64,000 nt of DNA from a bacterium (GTDB taxonomy: Bacteria > CAIWAD01): assembly GCA_030685015.1 (NCBI GenBank), contig JAUXWS010000013.1, forward strand, positions 10,936-74,935. The letters run 5' to 3'. Positions 8,783-17,163 of this stretch are shown here, one piece after another. Numbering within the stretch: position 1 is the first letter of the stretch; each line of letters begins with the position of its first letter. A program made the position numbers and the translations under genes. Below the pieces are notes generated by a model. It saw only the letters and a list, made by a program, of their open reading frames with translations. It searched no databases and was not told the DNA's origin.

Positions 8783-9682
8783 TCAACCGAAGGCGCGCCC
8801 CGTGCGCACGGCCACCGCGCCGTCGCCCTCCAGCTCCTCGCCGGCATGGTAGGAGGAGCGCACCAGCGGGCCGGCCTGGATCATCTCCACGCCGATGGAC
8901 TTGGCGAAGCGTCCATACTCCAGGAACTGGTCCGGATGGACGTAGCGCTCCACCTCCAGATGCCGCTTGGTCGGCTGCAGGTACTGGCCGATGGTGATGA
9001 AACGCGTGTCATGGGCCTTCAAGTCGCGGATGAGATCCAGCACCTCGTCGTCCGTCTCGCCCAGGCCCACCATGAAGCCGCTCTTGGTGTGGAAGCCGGC
9101 CGCCGCCGCGCGGCGGATCAGCTCCAGGCTCTGGGCGTAGTCGGCCTGGGGGCGCACCCGGCGGTAGAGGCGGGCGACCGTCTCGACGTTGTGGTTGAGC
9201 ACGTCGGGCTGCTCCGCCAGCACCAGGCGCAGACAGGCGGCGTCGCCCTTGAAGTCGGGGATGAGCACCTCGATGGTGGCTTGGGGCAGGCGCCGCCGCA
9301 CCTGGCGGATGGTGAGGGCAAAGAGGCCGGCCCCCTTGTCGGGCAGCTCGTCGCGGTCGACGCTGGTGATCACCACATGCTTGAGCTGCATCTGGGCGGC
9401 GGCCTCGGCCACGCGCCCGGCCTCGTCCCAGTCCACCGTGCCGGGCCGGCCTGTCTTCACGTTGCAGAAGCCGCAGCTGCGGGTGCAGGTGTCGCCCAGG
9501 ATCATGAAGGTGGCCGTGCCCTGGTTCCAGCACTCGTGCATGTTGGGACAACGGGCCTCCTCGCAGACCGTGACCAGCTGTTTCTCGCGCAGCAGGTGGT
9601 TGAGCCGGGCCACCCCCTCGCCGGAGGGCAGGCGCACGCGCAGCCAGTCCGGCTTGCGCGGGCGGGCGGGAGCGTCGCTCAC
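8783..9682 (-). CDS. lipA: lipoyl synthase
   Basis: A 299-residue radical-SAM enzyme that inserts two sulfurs into protein-bound octanoate to make lipoate. The auxiliary [4Fe-4S] cluster cysteines are C40, C45 and C51 (CEEARCPNMHEC). The radical-SAM cluster cysteines are C66, C70 and C73 (CTRSCGFC). The C-terminal RSSYHA (275-280) supplies the serine ligand of the auxiliary cluster. Full length. GTG start with a strong GGAGG site just upstream (about 9690). No lipB is visible nearby, so octanoyl transfer must be encoded elsewhere. Confidence 0.96.
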   Translation of the reverse strand: MSDAPARPRKPDWLRVRLPSGEGVARLNHLLREKQLVTVCEEARCPNMHECWNQGTATFMILGDTCTRSCGFCNVKTGRPGTVDWDEAGRVAEAAAQMQLKHVVITSVDRDELPDKGAGLFALTIRQVRRRLPQATIEVLIPDFKGDAACLRLVLAEQPDVLNHNVETVARLYRRVRPQADYAQSLELIRRAAAAGFHTKSGFMVGLGETDDEVLDLIRDLKAHDTRFITIGQYLQPTKRHLEVERYVHPDQFLEYGRFAKSIGVEMIQAGPLVRSSYHAGEELEGDGAVAVRTGRAFG

Positions 9683-9777
9683 CAGTCCCTCCTTCCCTTT
9701 TCATGACGGGGAAAGCGGCCTCTCGGGGCCGCAACGGGGTTGACAACCATGGACTTCAAGCCCACAAGAGCCGTCCA

Positions 9778-9849
9778 TGAGGGTGGATGGGATCGAACCA
9801 TCGACCTACGCCTTAAAAGGGCGCTGCTCTGCCACTGAGCTACACCCCC
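9778..9849 (-). tRNA. tRNA-Lys (anticodon TTT)
   Basis: A 72-base cloverleaf on the minus strand. The acceptor stem GGGGGTG pairs with CACCCTC through one G-U. The D arm is GCTC/GAGC, the anticodon arm GCGCC/GGCGT carries loop CTTTTAA (anticodon TTT), the variable loop is 5 nt and the T arm is GATGG/CCATC with loop TTCGATC. The discriminator base is A. The terminal CCA is not encoded, so it must be added after transcription. Confidence 0.95.
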
Positions 9850-9937
9850 GACCGGCCCACGTCATGACACGGCTCCGGCGCAGCCAAGATAGGGCGGGTG
9901 GCCTAGGAGTGCAATGCGGCGCCGGCGGGGAGCGGCC

Positions 9938-10753
9938 TCACTCGTCGACGGCCATCAGCTGCCCGCCCTCCTTGCGGATGGACTCCTCCGTGCGGCGGTT
10001 CATGACAAGAATGGTGATGCGGCGGTTCATGGGATCCTCGGGCCGGTCCGGCAGCAGCAGGGCGGTGGAGGCGAGACCCACCACACGCCCGATCTTGCGG
10101 GGGTCCAGGCCGCCGCGCAGCATCTCCCGCCGCGCCGTGTTGGCGCGGTCGGTGGACAGCTCCCAGTTGGTGTAAGTGGGTGAGCCATAGGGCAGGGCGT
10201 CCGTGTGGCCGCTGATGCTGATGCGGTTGGGCACGGTGGAGATGACCGTGGCCAACTCCCGCAGCAGCTCCTGGGCGCCCGGCTCCAGGGTGGAGCTGCC
10301 CAGGGCGAACATGAAGCGCGCCTCCTTGTCCATCACCTGGATGCGCACTCCCTCGGGGGTCATCGCCACGTCGATGCGATCCCTGAACTGTTTCATGGCC
10401 TCGCTGGTGTTGATGGCGTCCTTGATCTGCGCCTCCAGCTGTTCCAGCCGCTGTTGGTCCCGCATGCCGCCCAGCCCTTCCTCGTCCGTCCCCCCCTCGC
10501 CGATGCCCGGCTCGGTGCCGGTGACGCCCTGGGAGCCTCCCAGGTCGACGGCATAGGGGTTGTTGAAGTAGCCCGAAATGGCCGCCTTCTCCTGGTCCGT
10601 GGCCTGGTTGAGGATCCAGAGCAGGAGGAAGAAGGCCATCATGGCGGTGGCGAAGTCGGCGAAGGCCACTTTCCAGGAGCCGCCGTGATGTCCGTGACCG
10701 GCGACGATGCGCTTGATGATGATGGGCTGTTCGGCCTGTTTCTGGTCCGCCAT
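9938..10753 (-). CDS. motB: flagellar motor protein MotB
   Basis: A 271-residue stator subunit with a single transmembrane helix near residues 28-50. It contains the proton-binding aspartate D33 in VAFADFATAMM. A plug/linker follows, then an OmpA-type peptidoglycan-binding domain (about 130-255) with the motif SGHTDALPYG at 181-190. It pairs with MotA to form the ion channel that drives flagellar rotation. It starts three bases after the motA stop, so the two form one operon. Whether H+ or Na+ is used cannot be told with certainty. Confidence 0.93.
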   Translation of the reverse strand: MADQKQAEQPIIIKRIVAGHGHHGGSWKVAFADFATAMMAFFLLLWILNQATDQEKAAISGYFNNPYAVDLGGSQGVTGTEPGIGEGGTDEEGLGGMRDQQRLEQLEAQIKDAINTSEAMKQFRDRIDVAMTPEGVRIQVMDKEARFMFALGSSTLEPGAQELLRELATVISTVPNRISISGHTDALPYGSPTYTNWELSTDRANTARREMLRGGLDPRKIGRVVGLASTALLLPDRPEDPMNRRITILVMNRRTEESIRKEGGQLMAVDE

Positions 10754-10756
10754 GGC

Positions 10757-11617
10757 CTATTCCTTCTTGCTGCCGCGCAGGAAGGCGCTCAACTCCTCGA
10801 AGCTGGGGCGGACGGCCGGGGGCACGGTCTTGCGCCCGAACTCCAGGGCGATCTGCGGCGCGTAGCCCTGGAGGCTGGCCATGAAGCAGGTCTTGATCGC
10901 CGTGTACCAGTCCGCCTCCTCCCGGGCCCGCCGCTCCAGGGAGTTGCTGAGCGGTCCGAACACGCCATAGGCGAAGAGGATGCCCATGAAGGTGCCGATG
11001 AGGGCGACGGCCACCTTGTGCCCGATCTCCTCGGCCTCGCCGCCCAGGGAGCCCATGGTGATGACGATGCCCAGCACGGCGGCCACGATGCCGAAACCGG
11101 GGAGGGCGTCGGCCACGCGGCTCACCGCCTGGGCCGGCTGCTCGGCCTCGTGATGGTGCGTGCTCAGCTCCACGTCCATCAGGTTTTCCAGTTGGAAGGT
11201 GTTCATGCTGCCGCTCACGACCAGGCGCAGGTAGTCCTGGATGAACTCGATGGTGTGGTGGTTCTGGAGCAGCTTGGGATACTTGGAGAAGATCTCGCTG
11301 CTCTCGGGATTGCCGATGTCCTGCTCGATGGCCACGAGGCCCTGGCGGCGGATCTTGTTGAAGACGTCGCCCATCATGGCGAAGAGCTGGAGGTAGTCGT
11401 CCTTGCCGTGGAGGTCTCCCTTGAGCAGGGAGGGTATGGAGCTGAGCACCCTCTTCAGGACGGAGAAGGGGTTGGCGATGATCATGGCGCCGAACGCGGC
11501 GCCGCCCAGGATGAGCAGCTCCACCGGCTGCCAGAGCACGCCGATGTGGCCGCCCTCGAGCACGAAGCCCGTGACGACGCAACCGAAAACCACCACCAGA
11601 CCGATGATCAGGTTCAC
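10757..11617 (-). CDS. motA: flagellar motor protein MotA
   Basis: A 286-residue stator protein with four predicted membrane helices: two near residues 1-50, and two in the C-terminal half starting around VADALPGFGIVAAVLGIVIT and the following KVAVALIGTFMG segment. A large cytoplasmic loop between the pairs contacts the rotor. The GTG start at 11617 has a perfect AGGAGG site. It is followed by motB after three bases. No other flagellar genes are in the window. Confidence 0.93.
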   Translation of the reverse strand: MNLIIGLVVVFGCVVTGFVLEGGHIGVLWQPVELLILGGAAFGAMIIANPFSVLKRVLSSIPSLLKGDLHGKDDYLQLFAMMGDVFNKIRRQGLVAIEQDIGNPESSEIFSKYPKLLQNHHTIEFIQDYLRLVVSGSMNTFQLENLMDVELSTHHHEAEQPAQAVSRVADALPGFGIVAAVLGIVITMGSLGGEAEEIGHKVAVALIGTFMGILFAYGVFGPLSNSLERRAREEADWYTAIKTCFMASLQGYAPQIALEFGRKTVPPAVRPSFEELSAFLRGSKKE

Positions 11618-11664
11618 GCCAAGCCTCCTGCACCCTCACTCTTGCCGGTACATCCAGTGCCAAG

Positions 11665-11826
11665 CAGCCTGTCGGACTTGGCCACTTGGCGGTCTACATC
11701 GCCCCAATCGGTCCGGATTTTCCGCAATTTTCTTGAACAGACCACCAGTATGCCCTGCGAAAATTCCGAAAAACCGGCCTCGATTGGGGCGCGAATCCCA
11801 TCCAAGGCCCAAGCCCGACAGGCTGC
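11665..11826. repeat. 162-bp imperfect hairpin repeat, copy 1
   Basis: This short element starts CAGCCTGTCGGACTTGG and ends CCAAGCCCGACAGGCTG, so its ends are near-perfect inverted repeats. Inner arms also pair: CGCCCCAATCG (11700-11710) with CGATTGGGGCG (11782-11792), and AATTTTC with GAAAATT around a loop at about 11733-11758. The loop region contains ACCACCAGTATG. A diverged copy of almost the same length lies at 29163-29323 in the other orientation. It fits a MITE-like or foldback element, or a structured RNA family. No transposase matching its ends is present in the window. Confidence 0.75.
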
Positions 11827-11860
11827 TAGTTTCCCGAGTGCCGACATGCCGTCATGATCG

Positions 11861-12625
11861 TCAAGAAGGGCCCTGATCCTTAGCGCCGGAGCTTCTCCCC
11901 TTGCGGCGACCCGCCGGGGCGGCTCCGGCATCCGGGAACTGGCGGTTCAGCCAATCCTCATCCACGTGGTCCAGGATGCGGGGATCGCCGGGCCGGGCCC
12001 CCATCAGGCGGGCGAAGCGCTCGTGTTCCTCATCGGACGGCGCTCCCGGCGAGCCGGCATCCTCCCTCGAAGCGGCTGCGGCAGTGTCCAGGCCGTCCTC
12101 CGCCTCATCGGACGGCAGCTCCAGCTGGCGTGCCCACCAGGCCAGCTCCTCCGGCCCCATCTCCTTGCCTCCCTTCACCACGCGCGGTTCACGGAATGTC
12201 CGGGGAGGAGCCTTGATCACGCCATGGCCGGCGGTTGCGTCAACCAGGCCCAGGCGGCGGGGCAGGAGGTCCGGATCCAGCTCGGCCATGCCCAGTTCGC
12301 GGGCCTGGCGGCGCAGCTCGGGATCGGCCGACACCAGGCAATAGCGGCAGGCTTCGCCGCGGCGCCGGGCATCCCGCTTCAGCCATGACGCGAAATCCTT
12401 CAGGGGCCCTGGCACCTGGACGAGGCGCAGGCCCGGCCCCGACTGACGGAAGGCCGGGTGCTGGGCAGGCAATCCGAAGAGGCAGAGTTCGACAGGGGCG
12501 GCCCCGGCCCCTGGCCGCTCCGCCAACGCGCCCCAGGCCTGACCGGGGCGGCTGGGTCGCAGGCGACGCAGGAGGAGTTCCATGCCCTGTCCGTCAACCA
12601 GATAGCAGATGAGGAGGCTTTCCAT
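11861..12625 (-). CDS. hypothetical protein with a NYN/YacP-like N-terminal domain
   Basis: A 254-residue soluble protein. The N-terminal half reads like a PIN-fold NYN domain. An early acidic site is YLVDGQGM (with VDG in place of the usual VDGxN), and a later strand-turn CLVSADPELRRQARELG resembles the conserved SDxxLxxxA...G motif of YacP-type RNases. The C-terminal half (about 130-254) is acidic and low-complexity, probably disordered, ending in a basic tail. The assignment is from pattern only. The start at 12625 is preferred to the ATG at 12652 because the fold begins right after it and GAGG lies upstream. Its own upstream gap holds the DnaA-box-like cluster. Confidence 0.5.
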   Translation of the reverse strand: MESLLICYLVDGQGMELLLRRLRPSRPGQAWGALAERPGAGAAPVELCLFGLPAQHPAFRQSGPGLRLVQVPGPLKDFASWLKRDARRRGEACRYCLVSADPELRRQARELGMAELDPDLLPRRLGLVDATAGHGVIKAPPRTFREPRVVKGGKEMGPEELAWWARQLELPSDEAEDGLDTAAAASREDAGSPGAPSDEEHERFARLMGARPGDPRILDHVDEDWLNRQFPDAGAAPAGRRKGRSSGAKDQGPS

Positions 12626-12895
12626 CACGCTGTCCGCCTCACTTATGCACAAATCGCCAAGCTCCCGCCGTCATCTTGTCCACACAGGCCGAAAGGTGCG
12701 GACAAGGCAGCGATCTCGTTCTGTGTCAACAATTACAGTCAAACACAATTCTCATGAAAAGCACCCTGGGCCCTTGACATTTCCGCAACGCACATTTTAT
12801 CCACACTTGAACGACCGTTCATGATAAAAGGATGCGACTTCCGGAAGTCAGTCGGCAATATACTCCACTCCGCCAGCCGCCCCCCGCGGATGCGT
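12626..12895. other. AT-rich intergenic region with three DnaA-box-like 9-mers
   Basis: This gap is clearly poorer in G+C than its surroundings. It holds TTATGCACA (12643-12651) and TTATCCACA (12797-12805), both matching the DnaA-box consensus TTWTNCACA, plus the one-mismatch TTGTCCACA (12676-12684). All three lie on the same strand. A TTGACA (12774-12779) is 15 bases before TTTTAT (12795-12800), a possible plus-strand promoter with no gene after it. Either a replication-origin-like locus or a DnaA-bound regulatory site is possible. The genes usually beside oriC (dnaA, dnaN, rpmH, mnmG) are absent. Confidence 0.4.
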
Positions 12896-13897
12896 TTAAA
12901 CTCCATCGCGGACAGGAGCTTCCGGCGCGGTGGCCGCGACCATGTTGCGGGAATCCCCCACCACCGGGACCTCGCCCACCCGCAGTTGCAGATGCATGAA
13001 GTCCCGGGCGCAGATGACGGCCGGCCAGGCCGCCTCGGCGGCCTGGATGAGGGGGCGCAGGTCTCCCATGTAGCGCGTGCTGAAATGGGTGAGGGCCAGA
13101 TGGCGGGCGGCCGCTTTGCGCGCCACCCCGGCGGCGTCGTCGGTGGTGGAGTGCTGGGTGCGACGGGCATGGTCGGCGTCGTCGGGCAGGAAAGTTGCCT
13201 CGTGGATGAGCAGATCCACGTCGCGGGCCAACGCAACAGCGTGCGGGCAAGGCGCCGTGTCCGAACATAAGGCGAGGCTGAGGCCGGAACGGGGCGGACC
13301 CACCACCTCCGCGCTCCGGATCACCCGGCCGTCCGCCAGCACCAGATCCTCGCCGCGGGTGAGGCGGCCCCGCTCCGGGCCGAAGGGCACGCCCAGGCGG
13401 TCGGCCAGGTCGGCGTCGAAGCGGCCGGGGCGCGGCTTCTCCTCGATGCGGTAGCCCAGGGTGTAGAGCCGGTGCTTGAGGGGCGCGGCCACGAGGCGGT
13501 AGTCGCCGGTCTCCAGCACCGTCGTCGGCTCGCGCAGGCCGCCCCACTCCTCGATCCGCAAATCATAGGAGAAATCAGTCTGGGACAGGCGCTTCATGAA
13601 GTCGATGTAGCGGACCAGCCCGGGCGGTCCGGCCAGATGCAGGGGCTCCTGGCGCCGGTTGAGCTGGAAGCTGGTGAGCAGGCCGATCAGGCCGTAGAAA
13701 TGGTCCCCGTGGAGGTGGGTGATGAAAATGCGGTCGATGCGGCCGCGGCGGAAGCCGCTCACCTGGATTTGCCGCTGCGTGCCCTCACCCGCGTCGAAGA
13801 GCAGGCTCTCCTTCTCCATCATGACGACCAGGGAGCTGACATTGCGCCGGGGCGTGGGCGTGGCCGAGCTGGTGCCCAGAAAAATGAGGTCTATCAT
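12896..13897 (-). CDS. rnz: ribonuclease Z
   Basis: A 333-residue metallo-beta-lactamase-fold endonuclease that trims the 3' trailer of tRNA precursors. The N-terminus MIDLIFLGTSSATPTPRRN and the zinc motif HLHGDH (61-66) are diagnostic. Further histidine and aspartate ligands follow in the EATFLPDDADHA and LTHFSTRY segments. Long-form-like length within the bacterial RNase Z range. A tRNA-processing enzyme suits this genome because the one tRNA in view has no encoded CCA. It is flanked on both sides by AT-rich gaps and is probably monocistronic. Confidence 0.92.
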   Translation of the reverse strand: MIDLIFLGTSSATPTPRRNVSSLVVMMEKESLLFDAGEGTQRQIQVSGFRRGRIDRIFITHLHGDHFYGLIGLLTSFQLNRRQEPLHLAGPPGLVRYIDFMKRLSQTDFSYDLRIEEWGGLREPTTVLETGDYRLVAAPLKHRLYTLGYRIEEKPRPGRFDADLADRLGVPFGPERGRLTRGEDLVLADGRVIRSAEVVGPPRSGLSLALCSDTAPCPHAVALARDVDLLIHEATFLPDDADHARRTQHSTTDDAAGVARKAAARHLALTHFSTRYMGDLRPLIQAAEAAWPAVICARDFMHLQLRVGEVPVVGDSRNMVAATAPEAPVRDGV

Positions 13898-14160
13898 CGG
13901 CGGGACGACAACGTTGCAGTGTGTGGAATATGATTCAACTTTCCATCTAGTTGCGCATGGATCAAGTGTGCCACCTCAGTATTTATGAATGATGATTGTG
14001 AATGTTTCACCAGTGTTGTTCCTCAATCGGTTCTCTTCCGCCCTTATGAGGATAACAAAGCCAAGGCGGCTTGTCCCGACGGGGGCGAAACGCTACTCTG
14101 GCTGTTAACCCCATGACGGGCTTACCATTTGGGATTCAAGATAGATGGAAGGAGGAGAAC
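13898..14160. promoter_or_regulatory. divergent AT-rich intergenic region
   Basis: A gap of 263 bases between rnz (leftward) and lat (rightward), with the lowest G+C around 13915-14010. It must hold promoters for both genes, but I do not see a clean -35/-10 pair. A strong ribosome binding site, GGAAGGAGGAG, lies at about 14148-14157 before lat. Confidence 0.4.
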
Positions 14161-15477
14161 ATGAGCCGCATCACCCCGAACAACGTGCATGCCGTCATCG
14201 GCCGGCACATGCTGGTGGACGCCCTGGAGCTGGTCGTCGACCTCGAGCGCAGCCACGGCAGTTGGATCCATGACGCGCGCAGCGGCCGTGAGATCCTCGA
14301 CATGACCAGTTTCTTCGCCTCCAATGCGGTGGGAATCAACCATCCCGCCATGATGGAGCCGGGCTTCATGGCGGAAATCGGCCGGGCGGCCATCAACAAG
14401 GTCACCAACAGCGATTTCTACACCCGCGAGATGGCGGAGACGGTCCAGGTCTTCGGCGAAGTGGGCATCCCCTCCTACCTGCCCTTCCTCTTCTTCATCG
14501 AGGGCGGCACCCTGGCGGTGGAGAACGCCCTCAAGACCGCCTTCGACTGGAAGCACCGCAAGAACTTGGCGGCCGGCCGCACCATCGACGAGAACCGCCT
14601 GGCCATCCTTCATTTCAAGCACGCCTTCCATGGCCGCTCCGGCTACACGCTCTCCATGACCAACACCCACGATCCGCGCAAATACATGTACTTTCCCCGC
14701 TTCGACTGGCCACGGGTGGATCCGCCCTACCTGCATTTCCCCGTGGACGCCGCCGAGACGGCCCGGGTGGCGGCCGCCGAGCAGGCCACCCTGGATCAGA
14801 TCCGCGCCGCGGCGGCGCAGCGACCCCACGAGATCGCCGGCCTCATCATCGAAGGGATCATGGGCGAGGGCGGGGACCGGCATTTCCGCACGGAATTCTT
14901 CCAGGCTCTGCGCCGGCTCTGCGACGAGCTGGAGATCTTCTTCATCATCGACGAGGTGCAGAGCGGCATGGGGATGACGGGCGCCTTCTGGGCCCACCAG
15001 CACCACGGCATCAAGCCCGACGTCATCGCTTTCGGCAAGAAGGCGCAGGTCTGCGGCATCCTGGCCGGGCCACGGGTGGACGAGGTGGAGCGCAATGTCT
15101 TCCGCGAGCCCTCCCGCATCAACAGCACCTGGGGCGGCAACCTGGTGGACATGATCCGCTTCCGCCGCATCCTGGAGATCATGCGCGACGAGAACCTGGT
15201 GGAGAACGCCCGCATCATGGGCGATCGCCTGCTGGCCGGCCTGCATGAGATGGAGGCCCGCCACGACCAGGTCCGCGACACGCGTGGCAAAGGCCTCATG
15301 TGCGCCCTGGACGTGGATCTCGCCCAGCGCCCGGCCATCAAGAAACGCTGCTACGAGCGCGGCATGCTGGTCCTGCCTTGCGGCGAATGCAGCATCCGCA
15401 TCCGGCCGCACCTGGCGGTGACGGCCGACGAGATCGACCGCTGCCTGGAGATCCTGGACGGGGCGCTGGCGGGCTGA
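14161..15477 (+). CDS. lat: L-lysine 6-transaminase
   Basis: A 438-residue PLP-dependent class III aminotransferase. It moves the epsilon-amino group of lysine to 2-oxoglutarate, giving a semialdehyde that cyclises to piperideine-6-carboxylate, the first step of one lysine catabolic route. The sequence follows LAT (M. tuberculosis Rv3290c type) closely: EGGTLAVENALK (114-125), HAFHGRSGYTLS, DEVQSG (264-269) and the PLP lysine in FGKKAQVCG (K293 or K294). The ATG at 14161 has a GGAGGAG site, and the upstream in-frame ATGs lack one. It stands alone with a strong terminator behind it. A role in stress or persistence is known for mycobacterial LAT only. Confidence 0.9.
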   Translation: MSRITPNNVHAVIGRHMLVDALELVVDLERSHGSWIHDARSGREILDMTSFFASNAVGINHPAMMEPGFMAEIGRAAINKVTNSDFYTREMAETVQVFGEVGIPSYLPFLFFIEGGTLAVENALKTAFDWKHRKNLAAGRTIDENRLAILHFKHAFHGRSGYTLSMTNTHDPRKYMYFPRFDWPRVDPPYLHFPVDAAETARVAAAEQATLDQIRAAAAQRPHEIAGLIIEGIMGEGGDRHFRTEFFQALRRLCDELEIFFIIDEVQSGMGMTGAFWAHQHHGIKPDVIAFGKKAQVCGILAGPRVDEVERNVFREPSRINSTWGGNLVDMIRFRRILEIMRDENLVENARIMGDRLLAGLHEMEARHDQVRDTRGKGLMCALDVDLAQRPAIKKRCYERGMLVLPCGECSIRIRPHLAVTADEIDRCLEILDGALAG

Positions 15478-15489
15478 GCGGGTCCAGCA

Positions 15490-15572
15490 GCGCGTGGGTC
15501 CTGGGCGGACCCACACGCCCATGAGTCTGACAAGAAGCGGGGAGGGGCGCGGGCAGGCGCCCCTCCTTTTAT
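15490..15572 (+). terminator. double hairpin with rho-independent terminator
   Basis: The first hairpin has stem GTGGGTCC (15494-15501) and GGACCCAC (15507-15514). The second is a perfect 10-bp stem, GGAGGGGCGC (15541-15550) with GCGCCCCTCC (15557-15566), followed directly by TTTTAT. The second is a textbook intrinsic terminator for lat and separates it from nadE. Confidence 0.88.
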
Positions 15573-15583
15573 CACATTCCGCC

Positions 15584-16426
15584 ATGGAACACTTGTCCCT
15601 GGATCTGCCGGCCGTGCACGGCCATCTGGTGCGCTTTCTGCGCGAATCCGTCACCGGCGCCGGCTTCCGCCGCGCCGTGCTGGGCCTCTCCGGCGGGATC
15701 GACTCGGCCCTGGTCGCCGCCCTGGCCGTGGAGGCCCTGGGCGCGGAGCAGGTGCTGGGCTTGATCCTCCCCTGGCGCACCTCCCAGCCCGCCTCCGTCG
15801 ACGATGCCCGCCAGCTGGCCGAGCAGCTGGGCATGCCAGTCCGCCGGATCGACATCTCGCCCATGGTCGACGCCTTCAGCACGGCCCTGGCCGGGGCGGG
15901 AGCACCCATCGACCCGCCCGACGCCCGCCGGCTGGGCAACGTGATGGCCCGCTGCCGCATGGTCTGCCTGTTCGACGCGGCCATGGCCTGGCAGGCCCTC
16001 CCCCTGGGCACCTCCAACAAGAGCGAGCTGCTGCTGGGCTACGGCACCTGGCATGGCGACCTGGCCAGCGCCGTCAATCCCATCGGCGACCTCTACAAGC
16101 AGCAGGTCTTCGCCCTGGCCCGGCACCTGGGCCTGCCCGCGGCCATCATCGACAAGGCCCCCAGCGCCGACCTCGAGGAGGGGCAGACAGACGAGGGCGA
16201 CCTGGGCTGGAGCTACGAGCTGATCGACCGCATCCTGGTGCGCGCCGTGGACCAGCGCCGCGACCGGGCCTCGCTGCTGGCAGAGGGCTTCGCCGGGAAG
16301 GACGTGGACGGCATCCTGGACCGCGTGGCCCGCAACCATTTCAAGCGCATGCCGCCCGTCATCGCCAAGGTGGGGCTGCGCGCCATCGGCGCGGATTGGC
16401 TCTACCAGCGGGACAGCCTGCGGTGA
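15584..16426 (+). CDS. nadE: NAD synthetase (ammonia-dependent type)
   Basis: A 280-residue enzyme that amidates nicotinate adenine dinucleotide to NAD+ at the cost of ATP. The PP-loop SGGIDSA is at residues 36-42, and the conserved GTSNKSELLLGYGTWHGD and PSADLEEGQTDE segments follow in order. There is no N-terminal glutaminase domain, so free ammonia or a separate amidotransferase is used. The ATG at 15584 lies 12 bases after the terminator T-run and lacks a clear ribosome binding site. It may be read from a leader that begins very close to the start. It opens the dense run nadE-rsmI-lgt-tmk-ctpA-HAD. Confidence 0.92.
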   Translation: MEHLSLDLPAVHGHLVRFLRESVTGAGFRRAVLGLSGGIDSALVAALAVEALGAEQVLGLILPWRTSQPASVDDARQLAEQLGMPVRRIDISPMVDAFSTALAGAGAPIDPPDARRLGNVMARCRMVCLFDAAMAWQALPLGTSNKSELLLGYGTWHGDLASAVNPIGDLYKQQVFALARHLGLPAAIIDKAPSADLEEGQTDEGDLGWSYELIDRILVRAVDQRRDRASLLAEGFAGKDVDGILDRVARNHFKRMPPVIAKVGLRAIGADWLYQRDSLR

Positions 16427-17163
16427 GCGCCCCGGCGGGCCGCGCCGGACGGCTGGTCCTTGTGCCCACGCCCATCGGCAACCTGGGCGACATGACGCTG
16501 CGGGCGGTGGAGGTGCTACGCGCGGCCGACCACATCGCGGCGGAGGACACGCGCAGCTCGCGCCGCCTGCTGGATCACTTCGGCGTCGCCACGCCCATGA
16601 GCAGCTACCATGATTTCTCCACGGAGCGGGAACGTGGACGGCTGGTGGCCCGTTTGCGCGCGGGCGAGACGGTGGCCCTCATCAGCGACGCCGGCATGCC
16701 GGGCATCTCGGACCCGGCCTACCGCCTGGTCAACGCGGCGCTGGAGGCCGGCTGCGCGGTGAGCGCGCTGCCGGGGGCAAGCAGCATCCTGCCCGCCCTG
16801 GCGGCAAGCGGCCTGCCCACCGACCGCTTCCGCTACATCGGCTTCCTGCCGCGCAAGAAGGGGCGGCAGACCGCCTACGGGGAGTTGGTCGAGGCCGCCG
16901 AGACGACGGTCTTCCTCGAGGCGCCGCACCGCTTGGCGGACACGCTGGAGGCCCTGGCGGAGCGGATCCCGGCGCGGCGCCTCTGCGTGGCGCGGGAGAT
17001 CAGCAAGTTGCACGAGGAGTTCCTGCGCGGAACGGTGCGCGAACTCCAGGAGCATTTCGCGGCGGCGGGCATCCGGGGCGAGTTCGTGCTCGTGCTGGAG
17101 GGGACCCGGGCCGAGAGCCGGCGGCGTCGGCAGGACGGCGCAAGCAGCGAGGACGAGCTCTGA
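16423..17163 (+). CDS. rsmI: 16S rRNA 2'-O-ribose C1402 methyltransferase
   Basis: A 246-residue SAM-dependent methyltransferase of the tetrapyrrole-methylase fold that methylates the ribose of C1402 in the 30S decoding site. Hallmarks are VPTPIGNLGD (14-23), AEDTRSSRRLL (40-50) and SDAGMPGISDP (88-98). Start is a GTG sharing four bases (GTGA) with the nadE stop. The window would allow an ATG at 16396, but it lies inside nadE and is out of keeping with the family N-terminus. The basic C-terminal tail is slightly short. Confidence 0.93.
   Translation: MSAPAGRAGRLVLVPTPIGNLGDMTLRAVEVLRAADHIAAEDTRSSRRLLDHFGVATPMSSYHDFSTERERGRLVARLRAGETVALISDAGMPGISDPAYRLVNAALEAGCAVSALPGASSILPALAASGLPTDRFRYIGFLPRKKGRQTAYGELVEAAETTVFLEAPHRLADTLEALAERIPARRLCVAREISKLHEEFLRGTVRELQEHFAAAGIRGEFVLVLEGTRAESRRRRQDGASSEDEL

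Noticed and set aside
9777-10175. Open frame over the tRNA-Lys and motB end
   Set aside because: It runs through a complete tRNA cloverleaf and antisense to motB.
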